Source: Gyrodactylus bullatarudis (taxonomy: Eukaryota; Platyhelminthes; Monogenea; Gyrodactylidea; Gyrodactylidae). Taken from it: 64,000 nt of DNA. Below the pieces are notes generated by a model that saw only the letters and a list, made by a program, of their open reading frames with translations, did no database searches and was not told where the DNA came from. Positions 22,615-33,100 of this stretch are shown here, piece after piece (position 1 is the stretch's first letter; each line of letters begins with the position of its first letter). Position numbers and translations under genes: made by a program. The DNA lies in the NCBI GenBank assembly GCA_012064415.1, contig SSNU01000362.1, positions 1-64,000 of the forward strand, read 5' to 3'.

Positions 22615-25600
22615 ATGGCTTTTCTTTTGGACGAAGCTCTAAGAATAGCTAATGAAGCTATAAAAGCTGACTCTGATTCCAAATTAGAGACAGCAAAACT
22701 TTACTATATAGTATGATCCTCATTTCTTATATAGGAAGCCGCTACGGCTATAATGAATGTGAATGATATTAATCCGGTTTCACAGGATGTTATCGATAAA
22801 GCAAGGAAATATTTTGAAAGAGCTATGGAGATTAAAGAAATACTCAAAAATATGCCTTCAAACTCTGTTGAAAAAGAGAGTAATGATACAATACAATATA
22901 AGAGAGCAGAATATCTTCTTGGTCAAGCTGTAACAGCAGACGAAGAAAATAACATGACTGAAGCTCTTGAGTTATACAAAACTGCTATTGAATTTCTATT
23001 TGAGATAGTAAGTTCCTTTATGCTTAATAAATAATTACAAAATCAATAATCTTAACTAAATATACTCTTAATTTTAATTAGAAAAACAATCTTCAAGATG
23101 AATCTTTACGTGAAAGAATAGGAAAGCTTTGTGTAACGGCTCTCGATCGAGCAGAATATATTAAAGCTAACCCAGAAAAAGCTTCTAATAGGAAAGCATC
23201 TTCTCAACCATCACCTGTTAATCAGAGGAGGCCAAAATTGTCTCCTTTTAAGAATTTAACTCAGGAAGATCTTGTCGTTTTGAAGAGCACGTCCAAGATC
23301 AACAATCAAGATTTTGTTCCTTTTATTGAGGAACTCGATTCCAGAGAAAGATTTGCATTTGCTTCACCTTTCTCGTAAGTTTCAATTAACAAAGGAATCT
23401 TTAGTTTTCTTGAATACGATATTTTTGAGCTAATTATTAATTGATTTCATTTTCAGAGATAAAGATGGCTTGTTAGCCTTGAGTGAACAGCAGCGTAAAA
23501 GCTTTTCTCGATGGGTTCGTCCATCAGACTACGTAAAAGATCCAAAAATGATTATTCTTGTTTCATGCTATTCAATCAAGCAAACTTTAGTAACTGATTG
23601 TTCTTTTGTTGCCTCTATGGCTATTGCTGCTCAATACGAACGAAGATTTAACAAGCGTCTAATAACCAACATTATCTATCCTCAATTAGCCAATGGAGAA
23701 CCAGTTTATAACCCATGTGGAAAGTATATGGTTAAATTACATCTTAATGGAATTCCCAGAAAGGTCATTATCGATGATTTGCTTCCGATGGGTCGAAATG
23801 ATGAGCTTTTATGCTCTTTCTCCACAAATAGGAATGAATTATGGGTTTCATTACTTGAGAAAGCTTATCTCAAGGTTATGGGTGGCTATGATTTCCCAGG
23901 ATCTAATTCCAACATTGATTTGTATGCCTTAACTGGATGGATACCGGAGAGAATCTCTATATCTGACAAGGATCAATATTTTGCCAAAGACTATGAATTC
24001 AAGAGAATCCTACAAAAATTTCATCAAGGAGACTGTCTTGTAACTGTGGCTACAGGACCAATTAGGAAGGAAGAAGCCGATAGGGCAGGTCTTGTTCCCA
24101 CACATGCATATGCAATGCTTGATATTCGTGAAGTTGATGTGAGAATACAATACCCTTGAGAATATTCTAGGGAAAAATTAAGAAGAACTCTTTTTACAGG
24201 GTCATCGTCTGTTTCTCCTGAAGAATCCTTGGAGTCATATGCGATGGCGAGGAAATTTCAGCGACACTGATACCCGCAATTGGACGCCATCATTAATGAA
24301 AAAATTGAATTTTGACTTGTCCACTGCAAAAATGGTCGATAATGGGATATTTTGGATCGACTACGATAGTATTTGCCATTACTTTGATGTTTTTTGTCTC
24401 AACTGGAATCCTTCCATCTTTCAATATTCAAATGTTGTTCATGGGTAAGCTATCTTTTTTAGACCAGATCAACTTGATAAACAAATATATTATCCTGGGT
24501 CTTTTGAATTTTCAATAAGCAAAATTTCCATTTGACCCTATCGAGAAAATTAGATAACAAATAGAGAAAATGACTCACAATCATCATTAAACAATTTAAT
24601 AAGAATTATCTGGGGAAGTTGATTTTCTATTGAATTTTCCATTTACTAATAAGTAGATAAAACTTAATTTTACTAATTTTGAGTATTTTGATTTTAAAAA
24701 AGATGGATGAAACTCTTGAATTTTATCTAAAAACCTATTTCTATTGGTCCAGATCTGAAAAACAATTCAAAATTAAATAATTTTAAAAAGGTTGGTTATA
24801 TTGTATATTCCGATTAAATTTGCTAATATTTATTGAAAATATTCATAAAGCTTTTGAAAATATTTTTTGTTTTGTCTAGCTTCTGGAATGCTGAAGAAGG
24901 CCCCAAAAAAGATATTTATTCTCGTTCAAATAATCCACAGTTTTCTGTCAAAGTAAAATCGGATCGTCCGTATACTGTTTGGGCTTTATTATCCCGGCAT
25001 ATAACTGAAAAAAAAGATTTTGCTAACAATAAAGAATTCATTGGTCTTGTTACGTACAAGAATGTTGAATCTCGAAAGATATTCTATGCAAATTCCCCAT
25101 CAGCCTATCAGGACAGTCCACGTATAAACAGCCCACATGTTTTGGTTAAACTTAACAATGAGAAGCCAATCCAAGATAAAAATATCACTGATTACATCTT
25201 TATGGTCTCCCTGTATGAGAAAGTAAACACGATAAAATACTCTCTGACAATATTATCCACGGCTCCATTTATTATGGACAGAATCGTTGATCCATTCAAA
25301 TTCTCAAAAGAGGTAACTTCCATCATTTATCTAAACTATACCTTTTGCCGTTCGTTAAGAAAGATATGAAATTCATTAAGGAATAGTATTTTAAAATATC
25401 ATTTTCGAAGAAAGATATGAAATTCAATATGTAAGTTGTGAGAAACGATATGGAATTTCTTTTCGCAATAATTTAGGATAATAATATTTCACATGGTTTG
25501 TGAATTGTATTATTTTATCTAGAGTTTATTTGGCTTCCTCTGCGATCTCCTAGAGTCTTCTCATACAATATTCAGCAACAGGAATACTGTCTTGTCCTCT

Positions 25601-26841
25601 TAGGTAGTTAATGTTTTCTCCATTGTTCAACCTTCGATGTGATCATTGATCACTGATCAATTACGCTATGTAGAACTTGTGGCGTTTTTTGACATTAATC
25701 ATTGATATCAATAATCATTCTTCTTCGAGGTAAACTCTCTCTGGAATTCATTTGTAAGCGGTTGACTATGACACTCCCATGGGATTAATGAATTGAGACC
25801 AATCTTCACACAAAACCACACTAAACTCATCTATCCAATAGCTTACCAATCAGAAGACTAATTGAGATAATTGAATTTATTCACTACATTTAAAGTAATT
25901 TTTATCTTAATTTTGTCCCCTTGCAAGCGAAGGATTAATATCTTTGATTAACGAATAAAACTTGAATATTCCTTAATGAATTGCATTAATTCCATATCGT
26001 TTCTCACAACTTCCCTATTGAATTTCATATCTTCCTTCAAAAATGACATTTTAAAATACTATTCCTTAATGAATTTTACGAATTCCTTATCGAATTTCAT
26101 ATCTTTCTTAACGAACTGCAAAAGGTATATAATATACGTGAATTTTATCAGCAAACTATTTTTCCATTTCATAATCGTATTTTTCTGACTTTTGATCAGT
26201 CTCTACTTTGTTTTAACTCGTTTTGGCCAATAATTATTGGTTTATAAACCAACTTCAAATTCATACTCCTATAGTTTATGTTAAATGTGTCAAGAATATA
26301 GAATGTAATGTATGAAATCTATAATCTACAATACAAAATAAAAACCCCATGATAAGAATAAATAATTAGATTTACAATTTTCCTTCTTCAAGATTTACGG
26401 AAACTGGAGGGCTGGAGCGGCTGGAGGATGCTCAAATAATCCTTCGTATCAACAAAATCCAAAGTACATTCTCAAAGTACCTAACCCAACCGGTATAATC
26501 AATTTTGAATTACGTGGACCAAAGTAAAAAATGAAATATAATTTTTATTTGAAATTTTTAATTTAATCGATATATTTTGTTCCTAGAGAATACTCGATCG
26601 GAATTAGTCTTGAGAATAAAGTGACACACGAAAAAAAAGATTCTGACAGTTATCAGTGAGTCTTGATAATTGCTAAACTTTGAACTTCTTTTTCTGTAGC
26701 TATGGTTACACCATGATGGAACTAAACGGTTTACCCGATGGAGAATACATCGTTATGCTTTCCACCTATCGACCAGATCAACATGGACCCTTCATCTTGA
26801 ATGTAAAGTCAACAAAAGGTTTCACCCTAACTGAAATGTGA
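22615..26841 (+). CDS. CAPN7: Calpain-7 (MIT-domain cysteine protease)
   Basis: Nine exons: 22615-22710, 22735-23007, 23082-23374, 23457-24138, 24200-24444, 24880-25312, 26393-26523, 26587-26655 and 26700-26841. All have GT/AG borders and phases agree, giving 787 residues (human CAPN7 is about 813). The N-terminus has MIT-type helices that in calpain-7 bind ESCRT-III proteins. The protease core keeps the catalytic triad: Cys269 (VTDCSF), His437 (PTHAYAML) and Asn457 (LKNPW). Two C2-like/calpain beta-sandwich domains follow. Calpain-7 lacks a Ca-binding EF-hand domain and acts in ESCRT-linked membrane traffic and cell division. The first intron is only 24 nt and its removal restores the MIT helix exactly. 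Intron 6 carries a MITE. A divergent paralogue lies 270 bp downstream. Confidence 0.95.
25337..26129. mobile_element. Non-autonomous DNA transposon with long TIRs in CAPN7 intron 6
   Basis: Inverted arms of about 130 bp (about 25337-25465 and 25985-26129) start TATACCTTTTGC and end GCAAAAGGTATA. The inner sequence AAGAAAGATATGAAATTC recurs several times in each arm. The outer TA fits a TA target duplication as in the Tc1/mariner superfamily, and the outer TACCTTTT is shared with the mariner-class element at 36353. No transposase is present. It occupies about three quarters of the 1080-bp intron and leaves the exons intact. Confidence 0.82.
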
Positions 26842-27111
26842 CCAATGGCTCATACCAATTCAAGAGATTGTCAAACCATTTTACATTATTTTATTGATTT
26901 CGAGATTCCTTTGATTTATACTCTAAGAGATAATATAATAATATATACATTTTGAAATTAAAAATTCTTTTGGTTTCATAGAAAAAAAATTTCTAATCAA
27001 TTTTATTGATAGCTGGTAGAGACTGGAATAAAATGAAATATAAGAGTATATAAGCACGCTTCAAGGAAGACTTGATTTAGAGAAAAAATATTTCCATTTC
27101 GCTGGGTAGGG

Positions 27112-30100
27112 ATGAAGGATAATATTTATCGATATATTGCCGACCTCAGACAAGATGAATTTGAAGTAAATTTAATTTGATCTCTGCGAATTTTATACTT
27201 TTAGAAGGCTCTCCTCTATTTAAACACGGAATTTGGATTAGAGACGATAACGGAGTCGAATGATAACACTGAAAGTCTGGACGAAACCGAAAGGGCTAAA
27301 TGCAAGTTTATACAAACCCAAGTGGAATGCATCCTGAAACAGTTTGGAGACGACTTGACGTTCCACGAGCACCTTTCGAAAATCAACACTCAGTTACAAG
27401 TAGGTCTTGAGAAATAAGATGATGGTATTTTAGAAAATCGAGACTCCGATTGAATTGAAAAAATCTCTCAACTACCTCATGTGTCTATTAAAGACAAAAT
27501 TTGAAAAGAAGAGGTCCTTAAGGAAAATTGATCGTAATTCAACAATCTATGGAATCCAATATGAGGAATACCATCCGAACCATCATCCACTAGCCTATGA
27601 GTTTATAAAAAAGGCTGTCTCTTGTATCTTGCTCAAAACAAAAATACCAGAAAACCGAATGATTTTAAATGAAGAACAAATAAAAAGATTTCATAAATGG
27701 ATCTCACTCAAGGAAATCTCCGAATTCCCCAAGATAATGATTGGGGAAATTTCTGGATTGAAATTGAAACAATCTTTAGTTAATGATTGTTCATTTGTCT
27801 CATCCCTAATTGTGGCAGCTGAATATGAGCGTTTATTTAAAAAGAAGATTTTATCAAGTGTTTTATTCCCGAAAGACGCATCCAATAAATCAATCTATAA
27901 TCCCTTTGGAGATTACATAGTCCTCATGAAGTTGAACGGAAAAAGAAGATGTGTATTCATTGACGACATTCTGCCGTATAGTAATAGAAAAGAACTACAA
28001 TGCGCTCATTCCATATTGATGAATGAATACTGGATGTGTCTAATTGAGAAAGCCTATCTTAAAGTCATGGGCCGAGGCTATAAGACTCCCGGTTCTAATT
28101 CAGTGAGTTTTAATCATCAACTTCCATCGAGAATTTTTCTATTCTAAACGATCTAAAACCTTTTTTTCTATTTATAACCTCGATTACTTGTTATGGTTAT
28201 GAGACTGAATATATTTGTATTGAATCTTTTGAATTGAAATCCGCGCGCTTCTCTTGCAGGCCTTTGCCTATCTATAAATATATAAAAGGTTTTATTATAA
28301 ATTTATAATTATGTTTACAGGATATTTTTCTCTTTTATTGTCTTCCTTCCTTCTCAAGGGAACGATTTCTCCATTCTGAGGATATTACCAAGCCCTTTGG
28401 TCCTTTGTAAATGTTACAATCAATGTAGAAATTTCCGTCAGTGTATTTTAGGCCTATTTTTTAATTTAAGTCCTGAGAAATTTCAGAATCGAATTTGGTA
28501 TCATCTGAAGGAGCGTAAAATTTTCAATAAGATAAGCATAAGTTTAAATCTGCTTTTACAATAGAGTTGAAAAATGAGGAAAAATTAGCGAAAAATGTCA
28601 TGCACTTTTTTGCTTTTACTTTAAACAGCTACTTTGTCCTTAAAATTTCTCAAATTTTAATGAAGGAAATAACTCAAAATTAATTTCTCTATCCTTGCAT
28701 GATCAGAGATCTTAATGGGTTCATAAGTTTAAAAAATCTTTTTACTCAATTTTTCTCGATTCTGATTGGTTTATTTTGGTAAGCACAAAATTTTTTTTTA
28801 ATATTATGGATTCATAATAAATGATTGAATTTATTATAACTACTTTTATAGTATATTTTCCATTTTTAAGATGAGAAAATTATGAAAATTTTTAAGTCAA
28901 TAGATTTGTATATGCTGCTCGGATGGGTACCCGAGAAAATTTGCATTTCTAGTCTTCAGGAAACAGAATCTATTTGTAAGTTCTACGAAATCCTCAAAGC
29001 CCACAAAATTGGCAAGTGCCTCGTGACAATGACGACAAAAGATGAGGTTTTCCCAGCTGAAGTCGGTATCGCAAAAAATCATTCCTACGCAGTACTTGAT
29101 TTGAAAGAAATTCAGTTGGAAAGTTCAGCCAAGAATTATGTAAGCTGAATAGAGAATATTTTTCAGGGGAAAATCAATATTTTGGAAAAAAGAACTCTCT
29201 AGATAAAGAGATATTAATCTTTGGCTATTTCTTTTCAAACTCTTTCAAGACTGATGCTGAATTTGAAGTAGGCTATAGCTCGAAAAATTTTGCTTTTATA
29301 AAGAGAAACTAGTCAAGTCAGTTTTAGTCAACGGTCTGAGAATAAATTAAGGTATTACTTGAATCTCTGGAAAAAATTATGCATAATTTAACGTTGTTCA
29401 CTTGCTACCTGACTATTTTGTCTTCTGGCTTGTATTAGTTTATATGTAGAAAAAGAAAAGGGTTTAGCATAATTTAACCTTCATTTTTAGAAAATGCTTC
29501 AACTCAAAAATCCCTGGTGCTCAAAAGTGTGGAAGGGAAAACTGAGTTATACTGACAAGAGCTTCTGGAACGAGGAACGTTGTAGAGAACTGAATAATAA
29601 CAAGTCCAATGAGGATCTCATTGAGGAAGGAGTATTCTGGATGGATTATAGGGATGTTTGTAACTACTTTGACTACTTATTCCTCAGCTGGAGTCCTGAA
29701 ACGTTTTCTCTATCAGAAACAATTCGAGAGTTAGATATTCATTCACACAATTTAATAAAACAAAATAGGGTTAATCTCAAAAGTAGGCCCAAAATATTCG
29801 TAAATTCCAAAAGTAGCCCCAAAGTGGGAATAATCCTAAAACTAGCCCCATTCTAGAAAATTTATCTCAGATTTAGCCCCAAAAATTTCCAAAATTAACC
29901 TCATCATAATCCAGTTCATCGTTCTCAACTGAATTATAAAGATAATAATAGGTTTACGAATTTAAAAATAATTTGTTTATCATCTCTATGAATAATTAAT
30001 TAGAATTTTTTTATAAATCTTATTTTTTTAACGATGGATGAATTCTCGGAGTATACATAACAGTATTAGAATAAGAACGGGGGTCTCCCAACATGGCAAA

Positions 30101-33100
30101 GCTTACATGATATGACGTCATCGGTAAGAAAAAACGGGGGTCCATAACTAAAGTCAGATTAAAAATGGAATTTTATCGATTTTCATTCGAAAACGAAAAT
30201 CCCGATCATATCAACTTTGAACTTGTCTAGTTTTCACCGATTATGATATTGGTGCATAAAATTTGGGCGAATGAAACAACTTTTCATTCTGCAACGGATG
30301 GAGTTATTTTTATTGATGTAGAACGAAAGAAATATATTTCGCTTATTAATGGAAAAAGGTTTAGAGGCAAGAGCATAATGATATTAGCCAAAATACAAAT
30401 TTTTATTATTTTATCGTGAAGTTCAAGCCTTATTTGGCGCTTCAGAACACATGAGGTTCTAAAAATACTTTTGAAAATTAATGGTCGTACTCATGAGTAA
30501 CCAGGTAGAAATATTTCGATCGATTATTTTTCGGATAATACATTTTCTAGGAAGTTTAGTGTACATTATTTTATTTATAAATATTTATTAATAAGTTATT
30601 ATTTCATCTGATGACTTCACTAACTGTTGGGAGCTCTTATTCTTCGAAAGAAAATGCCAAAAATTTCATTCAGAATTATTCGATTGTTACTCAGAAATCA
30701 TTCAAAGTTAAGAAAAATAACGACAAGTGCTATATTTGGATCTGTACTGTTAAAGATTTTGAAGCCTTCGTGCGCTTTGGTATTATCTTTATAATTCAGT
30801 TGAGAACGATGAACTGGATTATGATGGGGGTAATTTTGGAAATTTTTGGGGCTAAATCTGAGATAAATTTTCTAGAGTGGGGCTAGTTTTAGGATTATTT
30901 CCACTTTGGGGCGACTTATGAAATTTTTCGAATAGATTTGGGGGCTACTTTTGGAATTTATGAAAAATTTGGGGCTACTTTTGAGATTAACCCTACAAAA
31001 TATTGTATATTGAGGGTCATGCAATATAAATGATACTGATATTTTGAGTTCTGATGAAAAATAGAGAAGAAAATCTGAGTAATCCCTCGACACTGAACCC
31101 GTAAAGTCCCACTGGGCTGTATTTCTATTACAAATCATTATTTTATCATCTAGCCTCAAGAAATACTTGGTTTAGCACCTAAGTTAGGAATCAATGATTT
31201 TTACAGAAATCTCGATTTTTCATCAATTTTTAAAAGATTTTTTGGAATCCTACCCATACTTGAGATAAGTTGGAGGTTGATCAAAAGAGGTTTTTTAGGA
31301 TCAAGATTAGACAAGAAAGCTGAATAGCACCGTCATGAATTATCGAAATTTCATTGATTTTCAAGTACTGAAAATGATAAAATTTGAAATTCAGCTCCCA
31401 AACGATAATAAGGCTATTTCATCAGATAAGATTCAGTTGAATTGATTTTCTTGCGTAATCTCGATCCTGAAAAACCTCTTTTGATCAACTTCCAACTTTC
31501 AAATCAATAAAAATTTTAGGTTCAAAGTTCGAAAAAATGGGATTTTGGAGCCAAATTAAAATTTGAAAAATGACCTTTTTTGTAGCGAGCAGTTACAACT
31601 AGATCCCTTCCTCAAGAAAAGACAATGAGCCCAGTGAAACCTTACCCCTCCTCCCTGTGATATTCTTTCAATTCCCATAAGTCCAATCAGAGGGTTTTTA
31701 TTTTTTCATTATTTTATGTATAAATATCAAGCCGGTGTAAGAGTCTGATGAGAACCGGTGAAATAAAAGCTTTATTACTCATTATTCACTCGTCTTCAAA
31801 ATCCTCAAAGAAATGAATATTTCTACTAATTCAGATAAAATTTTCGAAGATGCTCGGCACTATTTCCCACCAAACCTTTTTTTTCATTAAAAATTCTTTA
31901 AAAGATTTTTTTTTCTTCCCCTGGTAAAAGTGGGCAACATGGGTAGGATTCCAAAAAATCTTTTAAAAATTCAAATTGTTGATGAAAAAATCGAGATTTC
32001 TGTAAAAATCATAGATTCCCAACTTCATATTAATCATAATTAGCTTTCGAATGATACAAACACATTGCTTTACTATCAATAATTAGTAATTATTAATTAC
32101 AATGTTACGATAGAAAATGTCCGAGAGGATAGCAAAAACTTTCAGTTGCCATGGTGGCTAAAAAAAATTTTACGAAAAAATGAATTTTTTATGAAATTCT
32201 GAGCAAGATATGTGAAATTCAGCGTGGTAAAAAAAAGTGTTAGCTTTATTATTGAATTTCTTTGAACTCAAACACTTGTATACTATATCTAATTAAATTG
32301 AACGCTACACACTAAATTTTCGACTTTCATCATTAATCCTTATCACAGTTAGATACAAACTGTTCCTCTAAAATTTGAATTCGAAGCATATCTAATATTT
32401 GAAAATTTATTCTTCTCATATCTTATTCCTCACCCCGAACGATGGGGAATATTAGGCCCAAACATTCGAGGATTTTATAAATGTTAGAATTCAAATATGG
32501 AATCGCCTGAGCTAAAGCTTTAGAGATAGCCTATTTTTTAATCAAAAATGATTCAATTTTCAATGTAACTATTCGTAATCAGAGTATTTACAAACCATTT
32601 GACAGATCAAAAGGTAATCATTAAAAAAAATTCTCTGGGACTCGAAGGGCTTTAAAATATCAGGTGTATCATTCGTCTCACACGAGCTATATTAACTTTT
32701 TCTAAATCCATAGTGGAATCTGAAATTTTTTAAAGAATAATTGTCAGTAAAATCTTGGTAAAAAATATCAAACTTTATCCAAACCTGTTTCGGTTATGAT
32801 ATACCAAAGCACTTTTTTAGTGAATAATACCCTTGTTATCTGAATGAGCATCAGTATTCCTATTGGACTTGAAAAGTGATTTTTGTGCCCTTTTTGAATA
32901 TCATCAAATTTTCACCTTTTGCTTGTGGGAAATGAGTTTTATTTTTTTTTAAAGATCATGGAAGCCCAAGAATAGGTTCAACGAATTCACCTACAATGAC
33001 AACCCACAATATCGTCTAGAAGTGAATACTGTAGAGTACGACACGCTCATATTACTCCTGACGCAACATAAAAAGGAAATACTCAGTATTGACAGCAATA

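Noticed and set aside
25976..26188. 70-codon Asn/Ser/Phe-rich ORF
   Set aside because: Lies entirely in the right arm of the MITE in CAPN7 intron 6 and translates its internal repeats.
30872..31159. 95-codon minus-strand ORF
   Set aside because: Mostly a translation of the MULE terminal inverted repeat; the matching text at 29756-29850 appears in the opposite arm.
31731..31790. Hammerhead-like core (CTGATGAG ... GAAAT) in the promoter-hairpin modules
   Set aside because: CTGATGA and GAAA are present and short helix I and III pairings can be drawn in one copy, but the stretch between them does not form helix II. The other copies change the core (GGAA, CTAATGA, CTTAAGA), and covariation supports a different stem (CCGG pairs).
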